This document shows positions 7,337-15,311 of a stretch of DNA of 64,000 bases, piece after piece. Within the stretch, counting starts at the first letter, position 1, and each line of letters opens with the position of its first letter. The translations under genes and the position numbers were made by a program. Source of the DNA: Streptomyces apocyni (GTDB lineage Bacteria > Actinomycetota > Actinomycetes > Streptomycetales > Streptomycetaceae); the NCBI RefSeq assembly GCF_009739465.1, contig NZ_WHOM01000077.1, forward strand, positions 1-64,000, read 5' to 3'. The notes below the pieces were generated by a model. It made no database searches, was not told the DNA's origin, and saw only the letters and a program-made list of their open reading frames with translations.

Positions 7337-9468
7337 CAGGCGCCCGCCGGTGTCTGGGCGAGCGCGGCGCGTCCGGCGTCGCGCAGTTGCAGGAGGTCTT
7401 CTTCGCTGGTGGGTGCGGCGAGGGGGCCGATGAGGTGGCCCTTGTAGAGGTAGTCGCCAGGCTGGTGGTGGTAGGGCCAGTTGTGGGTGCTGGTGAGGTA
7501 GAGGGCGTCGGTGCGGAAAGCGATGACGCTGCCGGGCTCAGTGTGCAGGGCGCCGGCGTAGGTGTCCTGGTCGCGGTGGCGCTGGCTGAGCAGGGCGGCG
7601 CGGGCTCCGGACCAGATGGCGGCGGCCCATTCGGGGTGGGCGTTGGGGTCGCGGGCAAAGCCGGTGGGCTTCTGCCAGGTGATCAGGTCGTCGTCGAAGC
7701 CGATGATTTCGGCGTCCGGGGGCACGTCGCGTTCCAGGTGGCGGGGGGTGGTGCCGGTGACGGTGCGGGGGCGCTGGGCGAAGGAGCCGATGCCGTACAG
7801 CAGGATGGCGCGCACCGCGCGGGAGGCGAGGTGCGCGGCGCGGGCCTGTTGGGCGTCGCCTTGGAAGTGGGCCTGGGTGGTGAGGTTGGTCCAGGCGTCT
7901 TTGAGTTTCTTGGCCCAGTCGTCCAGGGGTTTGCCGTCGTCGAAGAGGATGCCGTCGAGGATTTCGATCTTCCACGGCCCGATGGGGTTGGCCAGGGCGG
8001 TGTGGATTTCGGGGCCGCCGGCCCAGGTGGTGAAGGTGGTGCCCGGTGCGGCCGGGTAGTGCCAGGCGCGTTCGCCGGGGGTGGCGGCGGGCAGGAGGCC
8101 GACGTGGTTCCAGGTGTCGGGGACGGTGACGCGGACGTGCCAGTGGCCGCAGCCGTACAGGGCCCGGGTCTGTTCCTTCTCGGACCAGCTCGCGAAGGTG
8201 GCGGCGGTGATGCGGCGGGGGGTGCCGACCGGGGACTTCCAGGTGTGTTTGGCGTAGGCGAAGGTGCGGTCGTACTCGACCAGCGCGGGGAGCTGTTCGG
8301 GGACGCGGGGCGGGGTGATGAGTTCGGTGCGGCCCTGCCCGGCGGTGGCGTGCAGCAGGCCGCGCAGTTCCTCGGACAGGACCGGGTAGCCCTCGGCGTG
8401 CTGGCCGCGGGCGGGGATGGTGCGGGTCCACAGGTCGCGGCCGGTCTGCGAGGGGGAGCCCATGATGACCGCGTCGGTCCAGTGGCGGCGCAGGGCCTGC
8501 CACAGCAGCACGAACGCGTCGCGGGCCACGGCCGGTTCGTCACCGTCGAGGTCGAACCACTCCCCCACCGAGCGGATCTCGACATGCTCCTCGCCGTTCT
8601 CGCGCTGGTAGCGGGCGACGGGGTTGCGGGGATGGACGAAGTGTCCGGCCATCCGGTCCCTGCCACGGCCGGTGTCGGTGCGCCAGCCCGGCGTGGGCGC
8701 GTTCAGCCAGGCCGCAACCGCGTCCCGCAGGTAGGGATAGCGGCCGGCGTCCCGGTGCCAGGAGTCACCGCCGGTGATGTAAATGCGCTCCACGCCGCCG
8801 GGGAGGGTACGGAAGACGGCGGTGAGGATCTCCGCAGCCGAGCCTGATCCCAGCTCAAGCCGGTGAGTCTGGTCGCGATGGACCAAGACGCCGGTGTCGG
8901 TGTCGAGGAAGACGGTGGAGCGGGCCTGCTGGGTGAAGTTCGGCCGTGTGGAGGCCAGGTTCGCAGTGTGCGTGAACCACCCGTCGCCCGCGGCACCTTC
9001 GGGGATGGAGGGCAGAGTGCGCGGCGTGCCCAGGACGGCGGGCGGCGGACCGGAAGAATCCTGCGGGGGCGCCTCGGCCGCTGACGGGCCAGCGGGCTTG
9101 CCTGGCGCGGTGGACATGGCGGGGGCTGGCGTTCCCGCAGCCGGGGCAGCAGACTGCGGCGCCGCGCCCGCGTCATCAGCGGTCTGGGCTGCAGTGGCCG
9201 GTGGGGCCGTCGCCGAGTCGGGCGCGTCGTCGCCGGTCGTGGCGAGGCTGTCGGGCGCGAGGGCCGGGGCCAGGGCAACGACCTCGGCCAGACTCAGTCC
9301 GGCCGCCGGCGCAATCCGCTCCGCCTTCGCCTTCTCATACCCGGCCAGCACCGCGATCTGCTTGTCCCGCGCAGCCTCAAGTCTGGCCAGTGCGGCCTGC
9401 GTCTTCTTGATCTCATCCCGCACGGTGCGCAGTTCGGCGAGAGCGGCGGTGTAGCTGTGTGCGTCCAT
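7336..9468 (-). CDS. Large Tap-like protein with polymerase-palm-like pattern
   Basis: About 710 residues from ATG 9468, which has AAGGAA upstream; GTG 9534 would overlap the previous gene. Residues 1-55 are a predicted coiled coil (TVRDEIKKTQAALARLEAAR), residues 60-145 an Ala/Pro-rich linker, and then a globular region. Several segments line up in order with the Tap homologue at 11431: a WHVRVTVP...LLP block, a PLDDWAKKLKDAWTNL helix, an AVRAILLYGIGSF helix and VIAFRTDALYL. These correspond to Tap's WYADLSGIP, YLEPWNKRLREAYWQVL, LDWILLSAIK and PVAVLSDRIVY. The order and spacing resemble motifs A, B and C of family B DNA polymerases. I infer a divergent telomere-associated protein working with the coupled Tpg-like gene. 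SCP1 plasmid Tac/Tpc is a possible comparison I cannot check. Confidence 0.55.
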   Translation of the reverse strand: MDAHSYTAALAELRTVRDEIKKTQAALARLEAARDKQIAVLAGYEKAKAERIAPAAGLSLAEVVALAPALAPDSLATTGDDAPDSATAPPATAAQTADDAGAAPQSAAPAAGTPAPAMSTAPGKPAGPSAAEAPPQDSSGPPPAVLGTPRTLPSIPEGAAGDGWFTHTANLASTRPNFTQQARSTVFLDTDTGVLVHRDQTHRLELGSGSAAEILTAVFRTLPGGVERIYITGGDSWHRDAGRYPYLRDAVAAWLNAPTPGWRTDTGRGRDRMAGHFVHPRNPVARYQRENGEEHVEIRSVGEWFDLDGDEPAVARDAFVLLWQALRRHWTDAVIMGSPSQTGRDLWTRTIPARGQHAEGYPVLSEELRGLLHATAGQGRTELITPPRVPEQLPALVEYDRTFAYAKHTWKSPVGTPRRITAATFASWSEKEQTRALYGCGHWHVRVTVPDTWNHVGLLPAATPGERAWHYPAAPGTTFTTWAGGPEIHTALANPIGPWKIEILDGILFDDGKPLDDWAKKLKDAWTNLTTQAHFQGDAQQARAAHLASRAVRAILLYGIGSFAQRPRTVTGTTPRHLERDVPPDAEIIGFDDDLITWQKPTGFARDPNAHPEWAAAIWSGARAALLSQRHRDQDTYAGALHTEPGSVIAFRTDALYLTSTHNWPYHHQPGDYLYKGHLIGPLAAPTSEEDLLQLRDAGRAALAQTPAGA

Positions 9469-9493
9469 CGTGTTCCTTGGCTCGGGTGGCGCT

Positions 9494-10090
9494 TCAGCCG
9501 TTGCGGCGGGTGGGAACGTAGGCGATTGCCCCACCGGAATGGGAGGGCAGGCGAGTGCCCAGCAGGTGGCCGGCCAGACGCCGCTCGGCGGTAGTGGTCC
9601 CGGTCAGTTCCTTAACCGGAGTGGCGAGATCGGTGACGTAGCCGGCCAGCCGCGCCTGGGGGAAGCAGTGGCGCCCGTGCTCGTTCTTCTCCCACCCTTC
9701 CAGGCCGGTGAGCACGGCGACGACGTAGCCCGACACGGTCACCGGCAGCACTCCCCCGGCCGCGATACTCGCCGCGTCACAACGCCACCAGCCCCGCAGC
9801 GCCTTCAGGAGATCGTCCGGTGCGAGCGATGTAGAAAAGCCGATCCACTGGCGGTCGCCCTCGGCGACCTGCCGGGCCGCATCGACACGCAGCACCGCGA
9901 CCTCGGGGGCCTCCAGCCGGTCAAGCGAGGCAAGATGACGTTCGGTGAGGGCTTGGATGGTGGCGAGCGGGACCATGACTCGCACCCCACGCCGCGACAG
10001 GCCCGGCAACAACCCGGCACGGATCAGGCGACGAAAAGTGGTGACCGCACAACCCAGCTCCTCCGCAGCCTGCCCCGTCGTCAGCAGCAC
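9494..10090 (-). CDS. Small MerR/excisionase-type HTH regulator
   Basis: 198 residues. GTG 10090 was chosen: it follows GGGGAGGG at good spacing and opens straight into a MerR/Xis-like HTH (LLTTGQAAEELGC, then VTTFRRLIRAGLLPG and a wing with GVRVMVP). Upstream in-frame codons would run through a 36-bp palindrome and are unlikely. The remainder (WIGFSTSLAPDDLLKALRGWW...) has no family I recognise. It lies 25 bases upstream of the Tap-like gene start on the same strand, so it probably heads that operon and represses it by binding the palindrome (inference). Confidence 0.75.
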   Translation of the reverse strand: MLLTTGQAAEELGCAVTTFRRLIRAGLLPGLSRRGVRVMVPLATIQALTERHLASLDRLEAPEVAVLRVDAARQVAEGDRQWIGFSTSLAPDDLLKALRGWWRCDAASIAAGGVLPVTVSGYVVAVLTGLEGWEKNEHGRHCFPQARLAGYVTDLATPVKELTGTTTAERRLAGHLLGTRLPSHSGGAIAYVPTRRNG

Positions 10091-10103
10091 CTCTACCCTC
10101 CCC

Positions 10104-10139
10104 GTATATCCCAAATCCGATATCTGATTTGGGATATAC
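10104..10139. promoter_or_regulatory. 36-bp near-perfect AT-rich palindrome (operator or origin element)
   Basis: Arms GTATATCCCAAATC and GATTTGGGATATAC (14 bp, perfect) flank the 8-base centre CGATATCT, which itself contains GATATC. It is strikingly AT-rich against the GC-rich background and ends 14 bases before the GTG start of the HTH gene. No T-tract follows, so it is not a typical terminator. It most likely binds the adjacent HTH protein; a role as a replication or plasmid-maintenance site is possible. Confidence 0.75.
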
Positions 10140-10185
10140 ATTACGTGCACGGCGGATGAGGGGCAAGGAGCACGGTCATGGAGGT

Positions 10186-11178
10186 TCAGTAGGTGTAGCG
10201 GGCGGCCTCGTCTGCTGCGGGCCCGATCGCGCCGATCTTGTTGAGGCGACTGATGACGGCCCCTTCATCGCGTCCGAACTCCTGTGAAAGTTCCGCGATA
10301 GCGGCGCCTTCGGCGGCCCGCCGGGCCAGCAGGCGATCGTCCTCGGGTTCCCACTTCTTGTAGGCGTTCGGGTGTGCTTGGCGTTTGTCCGTCACGGTGT
10401 AGGCCTTGGGTTGCTCGGGGATGGTATTCGCACGCCGATCGGGGACGAGGTCTTTCGGGAAGGGTTCCAGGCGGAGGTCCCACAGCTTCCACCGGATGGC
10501 CGCCTCGCTGCGTCCGAACTCCTCTGCGAGCGTCGCTTCGTCCTTTCCGTCTGCGTGGGCGGCACGCAGAAGGTCGAGCAGGTCCTCGGTCCAGGGTGCG
10601 CCACGTTGGGCAGGCTTGGCCGATGGGGCGGGTGCCGACGGGGCTGGGGGTGACGCTGGACAGGCGTCGGCAGCTGCTTTCAGGAGACGGGAGAGATGGG
10701 CCAGGTCTGTGGCGTCGGTCTCTCCTGTGAGGGCTCCGTAGATCTCGCCGGCGGTGGAGGTGATCATGATGTTCACCTCGACTCGCCCGCCATCGAGCTG
10801 TTCCGCGTCGAAGCTGTAGCGGCGGTTGGCGGCATAGATCTCCAGTTTGGCGACGGGCACCGTGGCAGGCGGTGGAGGGTCGGATGGGGGCGCATGGGCG
10901 GCTGTCTGATAGGGGGCTGACAGGAGTTCGTGGACGTGCCAGGACGCCAGAACCCAGTCTCCGTTGTCGAGTTGGTAGGTGGTGGCGCTGGGCTCGAGGT
11001 CGGTGGCGGCGTACAGCACGCGCAGCGTCTGGCCGGCGAACAGGCTGGTTGCGGGGCCAGCTTGGGGCGGGGCGGGGAGGGTCAGGTTGCCGTGCCTGGG
11101 CTGGGGTTCGTGGATGTCGGCGTCGGGGTCTCCGTGCCACGTGCCGCTGGCGTCCGTGAAGGCATAGAACAGGATCAT
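10186..11178 (-). CDS. Unknown protein with two Myb/SANT-like DNA-binding repeats
   Basis: 330 residues, ATG 11178. The N-terminal 160 residues are a mixed alpha/beta domain (WVLASWHVHELL, AKLEIYAANRRYSF) without a recognised family. Residues about 195-235 (WTEDLLDLLRAAHADGKD then LAEEFGRSEAAIRWKL) and 275-315 (WEPEDDRLLARRAAEG then LSQEFGRDEGAVISRLNKIG) are two copies of the same motif. It reads as an acidic W/E-D helix, a helix, then a recognition helix with GR(S/D)E-A-I/V. This is the Myb/SANT or GcrA-like pattern. It sits between the tap homologue and the smaller HTH gene on the same strand, and a terminator separates it from tap. A DNA-binding role in replicon maintenance is inferred. 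Confidence 0.7.
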   Translation of the reverse strand: MILFYAFTDASGTWHGDPDADIHEPQPRHGNLTLPAPPQAGPATSLFAGQTLRVLYAATDLEPSATTYQLDNGDWVLASWHVHELLSAPYQTAAHAPPSDPPPPATVPVAKLEIYAANRRYSFDAEQLDGGRVEVNIMITSTAGEIYGALTGETDATDLAHLSRLLKAAADACPASPPAPSAPAPSAKPAQRGAPWTEDLLDLLRAAHADGKDEATLAEEFGRSEAAIRWKLWDLRLEPFPKDLVPDRRANTIPEQPKAYTVTDKRQAHPNAYKKWEPEDDRLLARRAAEGAAIAELSQEFGRDEGAVISRLNKIGAIGPAADEAARYTY

Positions 11179-11350
11179 GTCGGGGGCTTTCCAGTCGGTG
11201 GGGTCAGACGGAGCGAACGGCTCCTGGGGCTGGTGTGGGCCCAGATTGTTGTCAGGAGCAGGCGGCCGCCGGTACCGCGCTGAGGCCGCGCGGTTCGCCC
11301 TCGGCAGCGTCCTGATAACGGGCGATGAAGAGGTCAGGCCACCGGCGTGC

Positions 11351-11382
11351 CCGAGCAGGCAGGAGATGTCCTGCCTGCTCGG
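11351..11382. terminator. Strong stem-loop after tap
   Basis: CCGAGCAGGCAGGA (11351-11364), loop GATG, then TCCTGCCTGCTCGG (11369-11382): a perfect 14-bp stem with a 4-base loop. It lies 49 bases downstream of the tap stop on the minus strand and ahead of the next gene. It has no clear U-tract, as is usual in actinomycetes. Confidence 0.8.
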
Positions 11383-11430
11383 AGGGCCAGGCGGGTGGCG
11401 AGTAGCGACGGCACGGTGAGGTATGCCCGC

Positions 11431-13635
11431 TTAGAACAGGAGCGCAGGCTCGTCTGGACCCGCGGGGTGGGACGGTTTCTCACGGGGCAGGGGGAGATGC
11501 GCGTCGGGGTCTTTGATCCCTGCGGCGGGATTGATGTGCCGTGCTAGCAGGGTGTGGGCCCAGTCCATGGTGTGAGTGCCTTCGAGGGTGACGTGGCCGA
11601 AGCGGGGGCTGAGGGTGAAGCTGCCTGGGACGGGGCGCTCGTCGGGCAGGATGTCCAGCGGCGTAGGCCGGGTGGTGGGGTAGACAATGCGGTCGGACAG
11701 CACCGCCACCGGGTAACGGCCCGCGTTGGCCATGCTGGTCATCTTGCGGTGCAGCTCGGTGCGGGCGGTGGCGATGATGGCGGCCCGGATGTCGGGGCGC
11801 CAGGTGACGCGGTTGAGGGCTGGCCAGCGTTCGTGGGGTTCCCGGTCGCGGTCGATAGGGTCTTCGTGAAGCCTGTCGATGCCGCCGTCTGCGGTGGCCT
11901 TGATGGCCGACAGCAGTATCCAGTCCAGCTGGTCGCCCTCGACTTCTGCTTGCTCACAGGCGTGCAGGAAAACGGAGCCGGTGGCGTCGGGGGCGATCCG
12001 TAGGCGGCGCAGCACTTGCCAGTAGGCCTCGCGCAGACGCTTGTTCCAGGGTTCGAGATAGGTTCCCGCGTTACCGTGCCGTAGGTAGGCCTTGATCGGC
12101 TTGATGGTGAGGCCAGCTTGGGACGCGAGCTGCTGGGCGTAGGCCAGGGTCGGGGTCGTATACCAGGTGGGGCCGGTGGGCGGCTGTCCGCTCGCGGTGA
12201 AGGGGGACGGCAGGCGGGAGTCGGTGGGGATGCCGGAGAGGTCGGCGTACCAGGTGCCTGGCACGGATGGGTCGAACGTCGGCTGATGTTCGAGGGGACC
12301 GGGGGGCCCGTAGCCGATCTTGAGCTTGCCTGCGGCATTGGTGAAGGCGAAGTTGACGGCGAGAGCGACAACGTGGCGGTAGGTCTCCCGTTCCCATCGG
12401 GCGGGCTGCCGGTACCAGTTGTAGGCCTCCTCGCGCAGGACGTCGTCGGGGTTCCGGTCGCGGCCCGCCACTGGGTGGTCCGCGGGCGCTTCGGGCGGGG
12501 CGGGGTCGTATGCCGCAGTCAGGGCGCCGCGTGCGGCGGGCTCCAGGACACGGCGGCCGCTGCGGGCTTGTGTGGCCCACTGTTTGGGCGGGCGCAGCTC
12601 GGTCATCAGATCCGAGCCGCAGGCCGCGGGGGTGTCATAGGGGGTCAGTACGGTGTCCGCGTAGCGGGTCGTCACCGTGGCGAGGTCCTTCGCCTCCAGG
12701 GCGTGAAGCCCCCAGCTGTCCCCCACCGCTCCCCAGGGCTGGACGGCGAGCCGGACCGTGACTTGGTGGCCTTCGCTCACGCGGGTCTGCAGTCGGCTCC
12801 AGGGCCCCATGCCCGGCTGAGTGGGGGGCCATCCGGCCCGGCCGAGGTCAGCCAGGACGGGGTGGTCGGCTGGCAGCAGCCGCTCGACGGGATCGTCCAG
12901 GGCCAGCGGAAGTCCGAAGAAGCCGGTGGCAGCTGCGGTGAGGATGAGCAGCGGCGGTACGTGATTCCCTTTGGCATGCAGCCGGGGTGCTCCGATGCCG
13001 CGCGTGTAGGCCCACGCGAGCAGGTCAGGCAGAGTTCTTGCAGGGCATTCCATGCTGCGGTGCTGTCTGAGGTGGGCCACGAGGCGGTCATTGTCGATGT
13101 GGTGGTCGATGACCGCCAATGGTCCGAGAGGGAAGCCTCCGGGCGGTTTCGGCAGGCGCAGCGGCAGTTGGGGAGCCGCGGGCTGTTGGGGGATGCGCGG
13201 GCCTTGTGGGGCGCAGTTGGTGTTCTGGTGCAGCCACCGTCCCCCGGGGTTATGGGTGGTGGGCTGGCCGCAGTGTTCGCAGCGGCCCATCGGCTGTCCG
13301 CAGCTGTCGCACGGCGGTACCGGTCGGGGCGGATGAGGTGAGGGAGCAGGGCGTCGGCGTAGGGCTGCCCAGTCTGGTTCGTGGCCGGGGGGCAGCTCTT
13401 GTCTGATGCGGTTGAGCAGGCGCAGGTAGGCGATCTCGTCGGCCTGGTCGGCGCCCCGGTGGCCGGCCTCCCAAGCCTCCATGTCGTCGGTGTCCTGGTT
13501 GAGAGTGCTGGCGAATTCCTCAAGGGAGGCACCCCAGGCTTCCCGCAGGTGGCGGCGTTCTTCGGGAGTGGGCAGCTGGGGCGGGTGAGGACCGCGCCCG
13601 ATCAGGGCGTCCACTGCTACGAAGTGTTCGTTCAT
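11431..13635 (-). CDS. tap: Telomere-associated protein Tap homologue (full length)
   Basis: 734 residues, close to the usual Tap size. Tap binds the 3' overhang of streptomycete telomeres and recruits the terminal protein Tpg for end patching. Visible parts are an N-terminal helical domain, and a CDSCGQPMGRCEHCGQ zinc-type motif near residues 110-125. The conserved C-terminal blocks are W-Y-x-D-L-S-G-I-P-T-D (about 475), YLEPWNKRLREAYW (about 555), ILLSAIKATADGG, WRPDIRAAIIATARTELHRK and YPVAVLSDRIVYP. The last three match the truncated Tap at 55965. Normally tpg follows tap directly. Here a terminator and an unrelated gene follow, and the nearest Tpg-like gene is 4 kb further on the same strand. 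ATG 13635 lacks a strong ribosome site. Confidence 0.85.
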   Translation of the reverse strand: MNEHFVAVDALIGRGPHPPQLPTPEERRHLREAWGASLEEFASTLNQDTDDMEAWEAGHRGADQADEIAYLRLLNRIRQELPPGHEPDWAALRRRPAPSPHPPRPVPPCDSCGQPMGRCEHCGQPTTHNPGGRWLHQNTNCAPQGPRIPQQPAAPQLPLRLPKPPGGFPLGPLAVIDHHIDNDRLVAHLRQHRSMECPARTLPDLLAWAYTRGIGAPRLHAKGNHVPPLLILTAAATGFFGLPLALDDPVERLLPADHPVLADLGRAGWPPTQPGMGPWSRLQTRVSEGHQVTVRLAVQPWGAVGDSWGLHALEAKDLATVTTRYADTVLTPYDTPAACGSDLMTELRPPKQWATQARSGRRVLEPAARGALTAAYDPAPPEAPADHPVAGRDRNPDDVLREEAYNWYRQPARWERETYRHVVALAVNFAFTNAAGKLKIGYGPPGPLEHQPTFDPSVPGTWYADLSGIPTDSRLPSPFTASGQPPTGPTWYTTPTLAYAQQLASQAGLTIKPIKAYLRHGNAGTYLEPWNKRLREAYWQVLRRLRIAPDATGSVFLHACEQAEVEGDQLDWILLSAIKATADGGIDRLHEDPIDRDREPHERWPALNRVTWRPDIRAAIIATARTELHRKMTSMANAGRYPVAVLSDRIVYPTTRPTPLDILPDERPVPGSFTLSPRFGHVTLEGTHTMDWAHTLLARHINPAAGIKDPDAHLPLPREKPSHPAGPDEPALLF

Positions 13636-14501
13636 GTGTGAGTCCGAAGAAGTGTTGTTCGGTCAAGCGGTTGGTCGTCACGCTCTCGGTTCATGCCCCC
13701 CTCTTCCTCAGACGAAGCGGGGGATCTGTCGCTTCGCCGCGCAGCATGCCCGATCCGAACGGGCTTTAGTTCAGGCAGGTGAACGATTCTTCGCCGGTAC
13801 GACCATCTGACCTGCACGAATTCCCGGCCCGATCTTCGACGAAACGCCCGTTCGAGTGGCGTGGGGTGGCCCCGCTTTGATTGCGTCGCTCGTTCGAGCT
13901 GTTCGAGCCGGAAGTTCTTCCCGTGCCAGGCCGTGTCCACCACAGTGATCGTCCTCAAGTCCGTTCAGGTGGACGGCAGATGGGTCTTTGTGCGAGGTGA
14001 CAGGTGTGTGAGGTGGCGTGGGCGGAGTTCTGCTCGCCCTCGGGGCGTCGCAGGCGGCAGCCGGTGGGTTTGCTCCGGCACGGGGCACTCGAGGAGCGCG
14101 CCCTTGCGTGGGGAGCTGGTGCAGCACTACGGGAAAGGGCGACCGCCGCGTGCGTCTGGAGGACAGCAGAGCGTGGCAGCAGACCGATGCGGCAATGCTG
14201 CTGCATTCGCCCCGGACATCCGTACGTTCACGGCGTGACCACTGCTGTCCTCAGCAGGCTGACGGTGCTTTCGTGCCGGGCTTCTTCGCCCGTGAAACCT
14301 CCAGTGATGGGGGCCTGGTGGCCTGCCCCGGGCCGGTTCTTCGGGCTTGACGGCAGACGCTGGTACACGCCGCGCCTGCGCGCGACGGCCCAGCTCTTTC
14401 ACTCGATCTGTGCGCAGCTGTGGGGGCGGCCGCAGAGGTGCAGCGTCCCGCCTGTCGCCGGATCTGCGCAAGCACGTGTTTCGAAGGAAGTGTGGCCTTT
14501 C
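13636..14501. other. 866-bp region without a convincing gene; probable transposon left flank
   Basis: Frames on both strands are open in patches but give low-complexity or shifted sequence. It lies between divergent tap and the TnsA-like gene and probably contains the promoters of both plus the left end of the Tn7-like cassette. CGTTCGA recurs three times at 13850-13905. A candidate end site is annotated separately. Confidence 0.5.
13768..13787 (+). repeat. Candidate left transposon-end site, AGTTCAGG-N6-AACGAT
   Basis: AGTTCAGG, six bases, AACGAT. The same two blocks at the same spacing occur in inverted orientation at 21103-21122, just past the last gene of the Tn7-like cassette. The pattern suits a TnsB binding site, but I found no full array of repeats or a TGT/ACA terminus with target duplication. 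Confidence 0.4.
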
Positions 14502-15311
14502 ATGTCTGAAGCTTCTGTGTGGGAACAAGGGCAGCCGCCTGGATCGGCGCGCGCCGTTTCGCTTCCGCTCCGTGGCCGGCGCGTCGACCCCGCGCTGGTG
14601 GAGGCGAGGTTCGTGGATGAGTCCGGTACGGAGCATGTGATGCCGTGGCTCCAGGCGGGCAGGGAGCAGGCGCTGGAGGAGTGTCTTCCCGTACGGGATT
14701 TCCCGGTGCTGCGGGGGCGGCGGATCGCGCCGGGCTGGTGGTGGTCGGCGACGTCCGGGCGGCTGGTGCACTACGGGTTCGGGGCGATGCGCACTCAGGT
14801 GATGATGCTGGATCGTGATCCGAAGGTGGTGGCACTGGCTTGCCGGCCGGTGGAGCTGCTGTGGCGGGGCAGGAGCGGGAAGGTCGTATCGCACGCGCCG
14901 CACCTGGTGGCTCGCCTCGCGGACGGCAGCGGGCTCTTTGTGGACTGTGCCGGCCGGTGCGGAGCCGGGCGGCGCCTGGTCCAGCGGGCTGGGCATGTCG
15001 AGGCCGCGGCCCTCGCGGCCGGCTGGCACTACCGGCTGGTCGGGCCGCCGCGGCCTGCGGTGGAGGCCAATGTGCGCTGGCTCGCCGACTACCGGCATCC
15101 GCGGTGTGCTGGAGGCCTGATGCCCCGGATCGTTCAGTGCTTCCGAACACCCACGCCTCTGGTCGAGGGGGTCCGTCTGCTGGGCGATCCGATCGCCGTG
15201 TGGCCTGCGGTGTTTCACGCCCTGTGGGCCGGAGTGCTGAGTACGCGGCTGGACAGCCCGCTGCACGAGCGGGCCGTGGCTGTGGCATCTCCGGCGGGAG
15301 TCGAACGATGA
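14502..15311 (+). CDS. tnsA: TnsA-like heteromeric transposase subunit, catalytic residues apparently missing
   Basis: 269 residues, ATG 14502, with GAAGGAAG 13 bases upstream. The layout fits TnsA-like proteins of actinomycete Tn7-like elements: an N-terminal RVDPALVEARFVDE region, a restriction-enzyme-like core (MMLDRDPKVVALACRPVELL...HAPHLVARLADGSGLFVDC), and a C-terminal AA-x-x-AGWHY segment. TnsA nicks the 5' ends of the element. In family members I remember the core reads E...PDY/F...VDVK. Here the aligned places read MRTQ, APHL and VDCAG, so the Glu, Asp and Lys are all absent. The frame is intact and overlaps tnsB by ATGA, so loss of catalysis without loss of the protein is likely (inference). 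Confidence 0.75.
   Translation: MSEASVWEQGQPPGSARAVSLPLRGRRVDPALVEARFVDESGTEHVMPWLQAGREQALEECLPVRDFPVLRGRRIAPGWWWSATSGRLVHYGFGAMRTQVMMLDRDPKVVALACRPVELLWRGRSGKVVSHAPHLVARLADGSGLFVDCAGRCGAGRRLVQRAGHVEAAALAAGWHYRLVGPPRPAVEANVRWLADYRHPRCAGGLMPRIVQCFRTPTPLVEGVRLLGDPIAVWPAVFHALWAGVLSTRLDSPLHERAVAVASPAGVER

Noticed and set aside
7387..8847. Plus-strand frame of 486 codons opposite the Tap-like gene
   Set aside because: Gly/Val/Ala-rich antisense shadow typical of GC-rich DNA; no ribosome site or motif.
14840..15307. Extension of the tnsB frame upstream
   Set aside because: It overlaps the TnsA-like gene entirely; ATG 15308 with ATGA overlap is the natural start.
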